Shown here: piece after piece, positions 37,280-45,151 of the stretch | Layout of the letters: each line of letters starts with the position of its first letter | How positions within the stretch are numbered: position 1 is the first letter of the stretch | Assembly: GCF_007828035.1 (NCBI RefSeq) | Contig: NZ_VITV01000004.1 | Coordinates: 449,559-513,558 of the forward strand | DNA length: 64,000 bases | Origin: Nitrospirillum amazonense | GTDB lineage: Bacteria > Pseudomonadota > Alphaproteobacteria > Azospirillales > Azospirillaceae | Direction: 5' to 3' | The notes under the pieces: model-generated | What the model saw: the letters and a program-made list of their open reading frames with translations, nothing else | The model's database searches: none | Told to the model about the DNA's origin: nothing | Translations under genes and position numbers: made by a program

Positions 37280-38028
37280 GCAACATCCTGCCGTTGGGCC
37301 CTTTGCCCCGCCTGATTGGCCACCGGGGTGCCGCCCGGCACGCGCCGGAGAACACTCTGTCCAGTATCCGGATGGCGGCGACGCAAGGCGCCAAATGGGT
37401 GGAGGTGGACGTCAAGCTGACGGCCGATCTGGTGCCGGTGCTGATGCATGACGACGATCTGGACCGCACCACCGACGGCAAGGGGCCGGCCAAGAACCTG
37501 ACGCTGGACGCCCTGCGCCAGCTCGACGCCGGGTCCTGGTTCTCCCCCGCCTTCCGGGGCGAGAAGGTGCCGACCTTGGTGGAGGTCATCCAACTGGTGC
37601 TGGCCCTGAACCTGGGGCTGAACCTGGAGATCAAGCCTTGCCCGGGTCGGGAGGAGGAAACGGCCGGCGTCGCGCTGACCCTGGCCTATTCTCTGTGGCC
37701 GGACGACCGGCCGCCGCCCCTGGTCTCCTCCTTCGCCGACGCGTCCCTGGACATGGCGCGCCAGGTGGTGCCGCGCTGGCCCCTGGGCTACCTCATCGAC
37801 CGGCGGCCGGCCAACTGGCGCCAGCGGGTGGAGCAGTTGAACGTCAGCACCATCAACGTCAACGCCCGCAGGGAGGACGCGGCCAGCATTCGGGAGTATA
37901 AGTCCACCGGGCGGCCGGTGCTGGCCTACACGGTCAACACGGTGCCCATGGCGCGGGAGGTGTTGGGCTGGGGCGTTTCATCGGTATTCACCGACACGCC
38001 CAGCGGGCTCATGGAAATCGCGGGCTGA
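37276..38028 (+). CDS. ugpQ: Glycerophosphodiester phosphodiesterase
   Basis: 250 residues. LIGHRGAARHAPENTLSSIRMA (His/Arg and Glu catalytic site), VEVDVKLTADLVPVLMHDDDLDRTT with metal ligands and catalytic His, and LNLEIKPCPG are GDPD signatures. It lacks a signal peptide, so it is cytoplasmic like UgpQ and hydrolyses glycerophosphodiesters to glycerol-3-phosphate plus an alcohol. It is translationally coupled to the YkuD-family gene, which suggests envelope turnover. Confidence 0.92.
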   Translation: MSNILPLGPLPRLIGHRGAARHAPENTLSSIRMAATQGAKWVEVDVKLTADLVPVLMHDDDLDRTTDGKGPAKNLTLDALRQLDAGSWFSPAFRGEKVPTLVEVIQLVLALNLGLNLEIKPCPGREEETAGVALTLAYSLWPDDRPPPLVSSFADASLDMARQVVPRWPLGYLIDRRPANWRQRVEQLNVSTINVNARREDAASIREYKSTGRPVLAYTVNTVPMAREVLGWGVSSVFTDTPSGLMEIAG

Positions 38029-38237
38029 AAAGGCGGGCCGGGCGGGCAAAAACATTGGGCGCAGTCCACGTCAAGCGGACGAGGGGCCTTTCGCGCGCCC
38101 CGGTTTTCCTATATCCAGCCTGCGATATGTTAGCGGCCGCCCGCCGCCACCCTATATGTATTGGGGACCCGAACCATTCCGGTAACCCCGCATGGGGGCA
38201 CGGGTTGACGCAAGGTCCGGTTTTCAGGAGACGTGAG

Positions 38238-39635
38238 TTGAAGGCGCTGCGGCCATTGGTGATGTCCGGTAAGGAAGTGCTGCCCGTCGTCGAGGGTGGC
38301 AAAGGCATCTCCGTTTCCAACGGCGAAAGCTCCGGCGCGTGGGCGTCGGCCGGCGGCGTTGGCACCTTCTCCGGCGTCAACGCCGACGCCTACGACGATA
38401 AAGGCCAGCTGATCCCCCAAGTCTATCATGGCAAGACTCGCCGTGAGCGGCATGAGGAACTGATCAAGCATTCCATCCGCGGCGGCATCTACCAGGCCCG
38501 CGTTGCGCACGAGACGGCGGGCGGCGAAGGCCGCATCCACATGAACGTGCTGTGGGAAATGGCGGCGGCCGAGCAGATCCTGCACGGCGTACTGGAAGGG
38601 GCCCAGGGCCTGATCCACGGCATCACCTGCGGTGCCGGCATGCCCTACCGCGTGGCCGAGATCGCGGTGAAGCACGGCGTGTACTACTACCCCATCGTCT
38701 CGTCCGCCCGCGCCTTCCGCGCCCTGTGGCTGCGCGCCTACAACAAGTTCCGGGATTTCCTGGGCGGCGTGGTTTACGAGGATCCGTGGCTGGCGGGCGG
38801 CCATAACGGCCTGTCCAACAGCGAGGACCCGCTGAAGCCCGAGGATCCCTATCCCCGCGTGAAGGCCCTGCGCGAGATGATGAACAGCTTCGGCCTGAAC
38901 GAGACGCCCATCATCATGGCGGGCGGCGTGTGGTGGCTGTCGGAATGGGACCACTGGCTGGACAATCCGGAGATCGGGCCCGTCGGCTTCCAGTTCGGCA
39001 CCCGTCCGCTGCTGACCAAGGAAAGCCCCATTTCCGACGCATGGAAGCAGCGGCTGTTGACCCTGAAGAAGGGTGACGTCTACCTGAACCACTTCTCCCC
39101 CACCGGCTTCTATTCCTCGGCCGTCAGCAACCCCTTCCTGGAAGAGCTGAAGGGCCGGGCCGAGCGGCAGGTGGCCTATTCGGTGGAGCCGGTCGGCGAC
39201 CTGACCGCCGAGTTCATGGTGGGCCCGCGCGGCCGCCCGGTGTACCTCACCGAACATGATCGCGAGCGGGCGCAGGGCTGGGTGGCCGGCGGCAACAGCG
39301 TGGCCCTGAGGACCCCGGACACCACCCTGATCTTCGTCGATCCCGCCCAGGCGGAGGTCATCCGCCAGGACCAGATCGATTGCATGGGCTGCCTGTCGGC
39401 CTGCAATTTCTCCAACTGGGCGCAGAACGAGGAAGGGACCACGGGCCGCAAGGCGGATCCGCGGTCCTTCTGCATCCAGAAGACCCTGCAGAACATCAGC
39501 CATTCCGAGGATGTGGAGCACCAGCTGATGTTCGCCGGCCACAACGCCTATCGCTTCGCCAGCGACCCCTGGTACCAGAACGGCTTCGTGCCGACGGTGA
39601 AGCAGCTGGTGGAGCGGATCGCGACCGGGTACTGA
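38238..39635 (+). CDS. Nitronate monooxygenase-like flavoprotein with C-terminal Cys cluster
   Basis: 465 residues, probably from a TTG at 38238 with AGGAG 7 nt upstream; an ATG at 38262 is the alternative. The fold is the FMN TIM barrel of the 2-nitropropane dioxygenase group (GITCGAGMPYRVAEIAVKHGVYYYPIVSSARAFR, then NETPIIMAGGVWWLSEWD and GFQFGTRPLLTKES). From about residue 380 it has C382-x2-C385-x3-C389 and C412, resembling the Fe-S ligand spacing of old-yellow-enzyme relatives with a longer last gap. That is unusual for nitronate monooxygenases. The physiological substrate is unknown. The 3' end carries a 24-bp tandem duplication. Confidence 0.8.
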   Translation: MKALRPLVMSGKEVLPVVEGGKGISVSNGESSGAWASAGGVGTFSGVNADAYDDKGQLIPQVYHGKTRRERHEELIKHSIRGGIYQARVAHETAGGEGRIHMNVLWEMAAAEQILHGVLEGAQGLIHGITCGAGMPYRVAEIAVKHGVYYYPIVSSARAFRALWLRAYNKFRDFLGGVVYEDPWLAGGHNGLSNSEDPLKPEDPYPRVKALREMMNSFGLNETPIIMAGGVWWLSEWDHWLDNPEIGPVGFQFGTRPLLTKESPISDAWKQRLLTLKKGDVYLNHFSPTGFYSSAVSNPFLEELKGRAERQVAYSVEPVGDLTAEFMVGPRGRPVYLTEHDRERAQGWVAGGNSVALRTPDTTLIFVDPAQAEVIRQDQIDCMGCLSACNFSNWAQNEEGTTGRKADPRSFCIQKTLQNISHSEDVEHQLMFAGHNAYRFASDPWYQNGFVPTVKQLVERIATGY

Positions 39636-39662
39636 GCGCGGATCGCGACCGGGTGCACGACG
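39615..39662 (+). repeat. 24-bp tandem duplication spanning a stop codon
   Basis: CGGATCGCGACCGGGT occurs at 39615-39630 and again at 39639-39654. The unit is 24 bp; the TGA of the flavoprotein gene lies between the copies (39633-39635). It is a local duplication of the gene end. Confidence 0.85.
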
Positions 39663-39681
39663 CGGGATCATCGCAGGGGAA

Positions 39682-39705
39682 GGGGGCCGGTTTCGGCCCT
39701 CTTTT
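39682..39705 (+). terminator. Terminator after the flavoprotein gene
   Basis: Eight-bp stem (39682-39689 with 39694-39701, one G-T pair), loop GTTT, followed by TTTT. Short but well placed. Confidence 0.7.
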
Positions 39706-39887
39706 CGTTTGGCCGGCTGCCCCTTTTTGTTTGGTCGACTGAATGATGGCCGCCATCAACCTTTTCCCCGGGCGCAGTCCAGGCCAGCGCCTTTAAATCT
39801 GGATTCATTCCAAATTTCATGGCTGAATAGCGGAAATCCTTGAGGATCGGGTCTTTTCCGGTCCCCGTTCTTGCCCATATGCAGATC

Positions 39888-40346
39888 ATGACCGACCTCA
39901 CCCCCGCCCCCCTCACCGCTGAAGACTTCGGCAGCGAAGCGATGGCCATCCAGGCGACGGATCGCCTGGCGCGTGCGGGCCTGCGCCCGACCCGCCAGCG
40001 GGTGGCCCTGGCCAAGCTGCTGTTCGACGGCCATGACCGCCACGTGACGGCGGAACAGCTGCATGGCGAGGCGTCGACCGCCGATATGCGGGTGTCCCTG
40101 GCCACCGTCTACAACACCCTGCACCAGTTCACCGAGGCGGGCCTGCTGCGCGAGGTGGTGGTGGAGGCCGGGCGGTCCTACTTCGACACCAACGTGTCGG
40201 ACCATCACCACTTCTTCTTCGAGGGCAACGGCCACCTGATCGACATCCCGGGCGACGCCCTGGCTGTCAGCGGCCTGCCCGACGCGCCCGCCGGCACCCG
40301 GGTCGCCCGCGTGGACGTCATCATCCGCCTCAGCGACGGAAACTGA
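39888..40346 (+). CDS. irr: Fur-superfamily iron response regulator (Irr type)
   Basis: 152 residues from the ATG at 39888; an in-frame ATG at 39879 is equally possible, and neither has a clear ribosome site, so leaderless translation is conceivable. The winged helix is RLARAGLRPTRQRVALAKLLFDGHDRHVTAEQLHGE through LATVYNTLHQFTEAGLL. SDHHHFFFEGNGHL (H106-H108) is the His-rich block that separates Irr from Fur and binds heme in the rhizobial protein. The Bradyrhizobium Cys-Pro heme motif is absent. Irr represses or activates genes through ICE boxes when iron/heme is low. A box-like site lies at 40404, before the rubrerythrin gene. Confidence 0.9.
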   Translation: MTDLTPAPLTAEDFGSEAMAIQATDRLARAGLRPTRQRVALAKLLFDGHDRHVTAEQLHGEASTADMRVSLATVYNTLHQFTEAGLLREVVVEAGRSYFDTNVSDHHHFFFEGNGHLIDIPGDALAVSGLPDAPAGTRVARVDVIIRLSDGN

Positions 40347-40403
40347 ACGGCGGACGGCATCCTCCCCATCCTTCAAACGGTTCCCTTCCGGGCGAAGCGA
40401 TAG

Positions 40404-40420
40404 TTTAGAATTTCTCTAGA
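40404..40420. promoter_or_regulatory. ICE-like box (Irr operator candidate)
   Basis: TTTAGAATTTCTCTAGA fits the rhizobial iron control element TTTAGAA-N3-TTCTAAA with the left half perfect and 5 of 7 in the right half. It lies just upstream of the -35 of the candidate rubrerythrin promoter and 58 bp after irr. Match judged by eye. Confidence 0.55.
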
Positions 40421-40424
40421 CGAA

Positions 40425-40453
40425 TTGCCCCGCCGGCTTGGGCGTGGCATGAT
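40425..40453 (+). promoter_or_regulatory. Candidate promoter of the rubrerythrin operon
   Basis: -35 TTGCCC (40425-40430), 17-bp spacer, -10 CATGAT (40448-40453). The expected transcription start is about 70 bp before the rubrerythrin ATG. The ICE-like box abuts its upstream edge. Confidence 0.5.
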
Positions 40454-40527
40454 CATCGCCCGCATGAAAGGCCACCGCAGATGGCCGCTGAAGGTTTGCG
40501 TGAACCCTGTCGTGGAGGACTGTTGCC

Positions 40528-40947
40528 ATGTCGCTCAAGGGTACCAAGACCGAAAGCAACCTGAAGGAAGCGTTCTCGGGCGAAAGCCAGGCCAATCGCC
40601 GCTATCTCTATTTCGCGCAAAAGGCCGACGTCGAAGGCTACAACGACGTCGCGGCCGTGTTCCGCTCCACCGCTGAAGGCGAAACCGGCCATGCCCATGG
40701 CCACCTGGAATTCCTGGAAGAGGTCGGCGACCCGGCGACGGGTGAGCCCATCGGCTCCACCGACCTGAACCTGAAGGCCGCCATCGCCGGTGAGACGCAC
40801 GAATACACCGACATGTATCCCGGTATGGCCCGCACCGCCCGCGATGAAGGTTTTGATGAGATCGCCGACTGGTTCGAGACGCTGGCCAAGGCGGAGAAAA
40901 GCCACGCCGGCCGCTTCCAGAAGGCGCTGGACCAGCTGAACAGCTGA
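40528..40947 (+). CDS. Single-domain rubrerythrin
   Basis: 139 residues. The ferritin-like diiron domain alone is present: E-x6-Y type ligands in [21 protein letters not shown], the ExxH of [32 protein letters not shown], and the second ExxH in [15 protein letters not shown]. There is no C-terminal rubredoxin domain, so an external electron donor is required; the Fe-S protein encoded next is the natural candidate. Rubrerythrins reduce hydrogen peroxide in the cytoplasm. First gene of a three-gene operon. Confidence 0.93.
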   Translation: MSLKGTKTESNLKEAFSGESQANRRYLYFAQKADVEGYNDVAAVFRSTAEGETGHAHGHLEFLEEVGDPATGEPIGSTDLNLKAAIAGETHEYTDMYPGMARTARDEGFDEIADWFETLAKAEKSHAGRFQKALDQLNS

Positions 40948-41034
40948 CCACGGCCCCCGGTAAAGCCTGATCTTCCCCAGCCCTATCCCGACGCCGTTTC
41001 TTGGATGCAGGCCGGCGTCGGCGGAGGTGCGCCC

Positions 41035-42411
41035 ATGCGCGAAGGCAGCCTGGAGGCCCCCGTCCGCCACCCGGTGGATTGGCAGAACCCGGACTTTTAT
41101 GACGAGGCGCTGCTGGATGCGGAGATGCGGCGCGTCTTCGACGTCTGCCATGGCTGCCGCCGCTGCTTCAACCTGTGTGACAGCTTCCCCCGCCTGTTCG
41201 ACCTGGTGGACCATTCCCCGTCGGAAGAACTGGATACGGTGGAAAGCAAGGATTTCGCCAAGGTCGTGGACGCCTGCACCCTGTGCGACATGTGTTTCCT
41301 GACCAAGTGCCCCTATGTGCCGCCGCACCCCTTCAACCTGGATATCCCCCATCTGATGCTGCGCTATCGCGCGGTGCAGGCGCGCAAACACGGCGTCCCC
41401 TTCGCGGTGGACCAGATGACCCGCACCGACCGCAACGGCCGTGTCGCGGGCAAGGTGGCATCCCTGGTGAATTGGGCCACAGCCACCGGCAACCGGTTGA
41501 CGCGCCGCGTGATGGAAAAGGTGGCGGACATCGATGCCGCGGCCAGCCTGCCCAAGTTCCAGGGCCGCAGCTTCGTCGCACGTGCGGCCGACGACCCGCC
41601 GGCGGTCAACCCGATGGGTCCGGCCGCAGGGCGCAAGGCGGTGTTCTACGCCACCTGCTTCGTCAACTTCAGCAACCCCGGCATCGGCCAGGCGGCGCAG
41701 TCCGTCCTGGCGCACAACGGGGTGGCGACGGACGTGGCCTATCCCGCCTGCTGCGGCATGCCCCAGCTGGAACAGGGGCGTATCGAACAGGTGGTGGAAA
41801 ACGCCGGCCTGGTCGCCCGTCACTTCAGCCGCTGGATCGACCAGGGCTATGACGTCATCGCCCTGGTGCCGTCCTGCGCCCTGATGCTGAAATTTGAATG
41901 GCTGCACCTGGTGCCGGCGGACCATCCCGACCGCGCGGCGGTGGAGCGGTTGTCCAAGGCCACCTTCGACATCGCGGAATACATCGTCGACATCGCCCAG
42001 AAGGAAGGGCTGGCCCCTGGCCTGCGCCCGCTGGAGGGCGGTGTGACCCTGCACATCGCCTGCCACGCCCGGGCGCAGAACATGGGGCAGAAGGCGGCGG
42101 AGATGCTGCGCCTGATCCCCAGGGACGCCGAGGGCGGGCGGATGGGCCCGGCCGAGCTGAAAGTGGTGGAACGCTGCTCCGGCCATGGCGGCAGCTGGGG
42201 CGTCATGAAAGGCAATTTCGAAACGGCGCTGAAGGTGGGCAAGCCGGTGGCCAGCCAGGCCGTCAAGAACGCCAAGCATTACCTGGCATCCGAATGCCCG
42301 CTGGCGGGCGAACACATTCGCCAAGGGGTGGAGCGGCTGGATCCGGCGCGGGCGGCATCCCTGGAGCAATTGCACCCCGTCGAAATCTTTGCCCGGGCCT
42401 ATGGGCTGTAA
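41035..42411 (+). CDS. HdrD/GlpC-like Fe-S oxidoreductase
   Basis: 458 residues from the ATG at 41035 (GGAGG upstream). Two [4Fe-4S] sites: C38-x2-C41-x2-C44-x3-C48 and C81-x2-C84-x2-C87-x4-C92-P. Two CCG-type domains follow: PACCGMPQLEQGR and the degenerate ERCSGHGGSWGVMKGNF. It is related to GlpC and heterodisulfide reductase subunit D and has no flavin domain. Placement directly after a rubredoxin-less rubrerythrin and before DUF3501 is a recurring alphaproteobacterial arrangement; an electron-transfer role to rubrerythrin is inference. It is probably cytoplasmic or membrane-associated through an unknown partner. Confidence 0.9.
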   Translation: MREGSLEAPVRHPVDWQNPDFYDEALLDAEMRRVFDVCHGCRRCFNLCDSFPRLFDLVDHSPSEELDTVESKDFAKVVDACTLCDMCFLTKCPYVPPHPFNLDIPHLMLRYRAVQARKHGVPFAVDQMTRTDRNGRVAGKVASLVNWATATGNRLTRRVMEKVADIDAAASLPKFQGRSFVARAADDPPAVNPMGPAAGRKAVFYATCFVNFSNPGIGQAAQSVLAHNGVATDVAYPACCGMPQLEQGRIEQVVENAGLVARHFSRWIDQGYDVIALVPSCALMLKFEWLHLVPADHPDRAAVERLSKATFDIAEYIVDIAQKEGLAPGLRPLEGGVTLHIACHARAQNMGQKAAEMLRLIPRDAEGGRMGPAELKVVERCSGHGGSWGVMKGNFETALKVGKPVASQAVKNAKHYLASECPLAGEHIRQGVERLDPARAASLEQLHPVEIFARAYGL

Positions 42412-42453
42412 GACCTTTGGGGCATAGTCCGGGCGCGTTCAGGAGACCCCATC

Positions 42454-43068
42454 ATGACCCAGGCCCCCTCTCCCGTTTCCAGCCGGCGGCACGCCATCGG
42501 CCGGGACGACATCATGCCCATGGACGAGTACGGCCGGATACGGGCGGAGCGCCGCCGCGCCCTGGTGGCTGTGAAGCGTAACCGCCGCCTGGCGGTGGGG
42601 CCCTACGCCACCTTCCATTTCGAAAGCTATGAGACCATGTGGTCCCAGGTGCATGAGATGCTGTTCATCGAGCGTGGCGGCGAGGCCCAGATCGAGGATG
42701 AACTGCGCGCCTACAACCCGCTGATCCCCAAGGGGCGGGAGCTGGTGGCCACCATCATGTTCGAGATCGACGACCCCCTGCGGCGCAAGGCGCTGCTTGG
42801 GCGGCTGGGCGGGGTGGAGAACACCCTGTGGCTGGAGTTCGCCGGCGAAAAGGTGCGCGGCCGGCCCGAGGCTGACTTGGACCGCACCTCCGCCGCCGGC
42901 AAGGCCTCCAGCGTGCAGTTCGTCCACTTCCCCTTCACCGACGCCCAGGTGGCCCTGTTCCGCCAGCCGAGCACGCGGGTGGTGGTGGGCGTCGACCATG
43001 ACCAGTACCCGCACATGACGGTGATGCCCGAGGCTGTGCGCGCCGCCCTGGTCGGCGACTTCGATTGA
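42454..43068 (+). CDS. DUF3501 family protein
   Basis: 204 residues, with an AGGAG ribosome site. YGRIRAERRRALVAVKRNRRLAVGPYATFHFESYETMWSQVHEMLFIER (about residues 26-74) and the C-terminal THVVVGVDHDQYPHMT-like block identify the DUF3501 family, which co-occurs with rubrerythrin and the preceding Fe-S protein. No catalytic residues can be named. Last gene of the operon, followed by a strong terminator. Confidence 0.88.
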   Translation: MTQAPSPVSSRRHAIGRDDIMPMDEYGRIRAERRRALVAVKRNRRLAVGPYATFHFESYETMWSQVHEMLFIERGGEAQIEDELRAYNPLIPKGRELVATIMFEIDDPLRRKALLGRLGGVENTLWLEFAGEKVRGRPEADLDRTSAAGKASSVQFVHFPFTDAQVALFRQPSTRVVVGVDHDQYPHMTVMPEAVRAALVGDFD

Positions 43069-43077
43069 CGGGCATGA

Positions 43078-43112
43078 AAAAGGCCGGCGCCCTGGCGGGG
43101 GCCGGCCTTTTG
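43078..43112. terminator. Terminator after the DUF3501 gene
   Basis: AAAAGGCCGGC (43078-43088) pairs with GCCGGCCTTTT (43101-43111), a perfect 11-bp stem. The A run on the left gives a T run on the other strand, so it can also end the minus-strand gene at 43133. Confidence 0.88.
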
Positions 43113-43132
43113 TCCTGATGGGATTGCGTTGC

Positions 43133-43549
43133 CTACCTGACGGTTTCCAGCGGCCTCACCGGCGCTTTCGCGCCCACAGGTGGATAGGGGCTTTCGGTGT
43201 CGAACATGTCGATGCTGTCAGGATCGTAGGGGAACCAGTTGGTGGGCTTGTCGTCCGACCCCGGCGTTCCCGGCGGCACAGGCGCCAGGCTGTGGCCGGA
43301 GGGTTTGCCCGGGCCACTCTTCGCCACCACCTGGTGCAGGCCGTAGATGGCGGCCAGGCCCAGGGTGGGCCCCAGGATCATCAGGCTGGCCCCCCAGGCC
43401 AGGATGGCGATGTCCATCTTCAGGCCCAGACCGGGCAGCAAGAGCTGGGCGGCGCCGTACACGGCCAGTTCGGACATGCCGAAAACCAGGCCAAGGCCGA
43501 TCGCGTTGAAAGCAGGCACATCCTGAAGGATCTGAGCGTCCTTTTTCAT
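43133..43549 (-). CDS. Small membrane protein of unknown function
   Basis: 138 residues; the ATG has GGGAGG 5 nt upstream. Two hydrophobic helices: about 15-38 (AIGLGLVFGMSELAVYGAAQLLL) and 46-70 (DIAILAWGASLMILGPTLGLAAIYGL). The remaining half is Pro/Gly/Asp-rich (SGPGKPSGHSLAPVPPG, then WFPYDPDSIDMFDTESPYPP). I do not recognise a family. A well-placed ribosome site and codon use support a real gene. It is divergent from the NAD(P)-binding protein gene. Confidence 0.7.
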   Translation of the reverse strand: MKKDAQILQDVPAFNAIGLGLVFGMSELAVYGAAQLLLPGLGLKMDIAILAWGASLMILGPTLGLAAIYGLHQVVAKSGPGKPSGHSLAPVPPGTPGSDDKPTNWFPYDPDSIDMFDTESPYPPVGAKAPVRPLETVR

Positions 43550-43640
43550 AGCAGCCTCCCTATTTATTACAGGAATGATGCGCTCACTTTTTCGATTCCG
43601 CCACTACCCATTTGGACGTCTGAAAAAGACAGTCCCAGTC

Positions 43641-43711
43641 TTTCGCAATTGCGAAATAAACCTGGTTCAAACCGGCACCTCTTTCCTTAACGCCCAGATC
43701 CCGTGTTAAGG
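43641..43711. promoter_or_regulatory. Stacked palindromes in a divergent intergenic region
   Basis: A perfect 16-bp palindrome TTTCGCAATTGCGAAA at 43641-43656 and an inverted repeat CCTTAAC (43685-43691) with GTTAAGG (43705-43711), spacer 13 bp. They lie between two divergent genes (starts at 43549 and 43761) and look like operators. Confidence 0.55.
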
Positions 43712-43760
43712 TCCCGCGATTTCGCGGTTTGGGTCGTTCGGCTTTCAAGGATGGGCGGGC

Positions 43761-44438
43761 ATGGATCAGGCGGGTGGTTTGCGGGTTTTGCTGGTCGGGG
43801 GGACGGGCCTGGTGGGCGCCCATGCCCTGACCATGCTGCTGGAGTCGCCCAAGGTGGCCCAGGTGGTCAGCCTGGTGCGTACGCCCACCGGCCTGCGGCA
43901 TGCCAAGCTGCGCGAGCTGGTGGTGGACTTCGCCACCCTGACCGACCTGCCGCCCGACGTGCAGGTGGATGCCCTGCTGTGCGCCCTCGGCACCACCCGC
44001 AAGGATGCCGGCAGCGACGCCGCTTTCCAGGATGTGGACCTGAAGTATGTGGTGACGGTGGCCAAGGCGGCGCGCCGTGCCGGTGCCACCTTTTTCGGCG
44101 GCGTCTCCTCCGTCGATGCCGACTCGACCTCCCATCGCCTGTATTTGAAGACCAAGGGCATGATGGAGGATTACGTGGCCACCCTGGGCTTCACCTCCCG
44201 CCACTTCCTGCGCCCCTCGCTGCTGCTGGGCAAGCGCAGGCAGGACCGGCCGCTGGAACGGTTCTTCCAGCTGCTGGCGCCCGTGGTCGGCCCTTTCCTC
44301 AGCGGGCGCCTGGAAAAGTACCGGCCCATCCCGGCCAAGGTGGTGGCGGCGGCCCTGGTCACCACCGCCAGCCAGCCGGCCATCGGCGGCGTGCGCACTC
44401 ATGAATACAGTGCCATCCGCTCCCTGGCGGGGATGTGA
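43761..44438 (+). CDS. NAD(P)H-binding atypical SDR protein (HTATIP2-like)
   Basis: 225 residues. Rossmann motif VLLVGGTGLVGAHALTML (about residues 9-26), LLCALGTTRKDAGSDAAFQDVD typical of HTATIP2/TIP30-like proteins, and a YLKTK active-site-like motif (Y-x3-K) after FFGGVSSVDADSTS. Members bind NADPH and have been implicated in redox or oxidoreductase roles; the substrate is unknown. Its stop lies 1 bp from the end of the convergent HugZ-like gene. Confidence 0.85.
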   Translation: MDQAGGLRVLLVGGTGLVGAHALTMLLESPKVAQVVSLVRTPTGLRHAKLRELVVDFATLTDLPPDVQVDALLCALGTTRKDAGSDAAFQDVDLKYVVTVAKAARRAGATFFGGVSSVDADSTSHRLYLKTKGMMEDYVATLGFTSRHFLRPSLLLGKRRQDRPLERFFQLLAPVVGPFLSGRLEKYRPIPAKVVAAALVTTASQPAIGGVRTHEYSAIRSLAGM

Positions 44439-44439
44439 C

Positions 44440-44982
44440 TTAGGCCATCAGATCAGCGGCACTCAGCCAATGGATGCGGCCGAAGCCCGCCACCAGGTGG
44501 ACCTGGGCTATCTCCAGCCGCCAGAAGCGGAAATCGGGGAAGTCGGCATAGAGCGCGGCGCTGGGATGGCGGTCCAGGTAGACCGCGCGCGCGGCCTCCG
44601 CCGCCTCCCCGGCCAGGGCTTCCGCCCGCCCCATGACGGACAGGCGCGGGCCGGTCAGCGGGTTTTCCCGGCCGGCGGTGTCCTCGAACAGCAGGGCGGC
44701 GCGGCCGTCCTGGCGCAGGTTGCGGGTGTGCAGCGCCAGTTCCGACAGCAACAGCAGGGGCCGGCCGCCGCCATCCAGCGCCACCAGCACCAGGGACGGG
44801 TAGGGCCAGCCGGCCATGGCCGCGGCGTCATCGGCCGAGCCCGCGACCAGGGTGGTCAGCGTGGCCTGCGGCCGGGTGGCCAACAGGTCCAGGGCGGTTT
44901 GCCGCGCCTCGGCCGGGGCGCCGGCGGGGCCCGCTTGCGGGGGTATGTCGGGAGGCATTGTCACCGGCGTCACTCCACCCAT
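44440..44982 (-). CDS. HugZ-like pyridoxamine-5'-phosphate oxidase-family protein
   Basis: 180 residues. The split-barrel FMN/heme-binding fold is shown by ATLTTLVAG, PSLVLVALDGGGRPLLLLSELALHTRNL and RLSVMGRAEAL, with the C-terminal VHLVAGFGRIHWLSAADL close to the heme-contact block of HugZ. This group degrades or handles heme, or binds flavin. Start uncertain: an internal ATG at 44958 is equally possible, and no ribosome site decides. It stands upstream of chvI on the opposite strand. Confidence 0.8.
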   Translation of the reverse strand: MGGVTPVTMPPDIPPQAGPAGAPAEARQTALDLLATRPQATLTTLVAGSADDAAAMAGWPYPSLVLVALDGGGRPLLLLSELALHTRNLRQDGRAALLFEDTAGRENPLTGPRLSVMGRAEALAGEAAEAARAVYLDRHPSAALYADFPDFRFWRLEIAQVHLVAGFGRIHWLSAADLMA

Positions 44983-45151
44983 TTCTTTGGAACCGCCCCG
45001 CCCCTTGCGGACTATTCCTCAAGTGGCAGGGGCGGCTGCATACTTCGCCGTAATCATGCCATAGTGCCAGGCAATCTGGTGAACTGGGGCTGTCCCCCGA
45101 CTTTAGTCGGGATGGGACGGCCGGGGCAAAGTGGGAAGAGGGGAAAACTCC

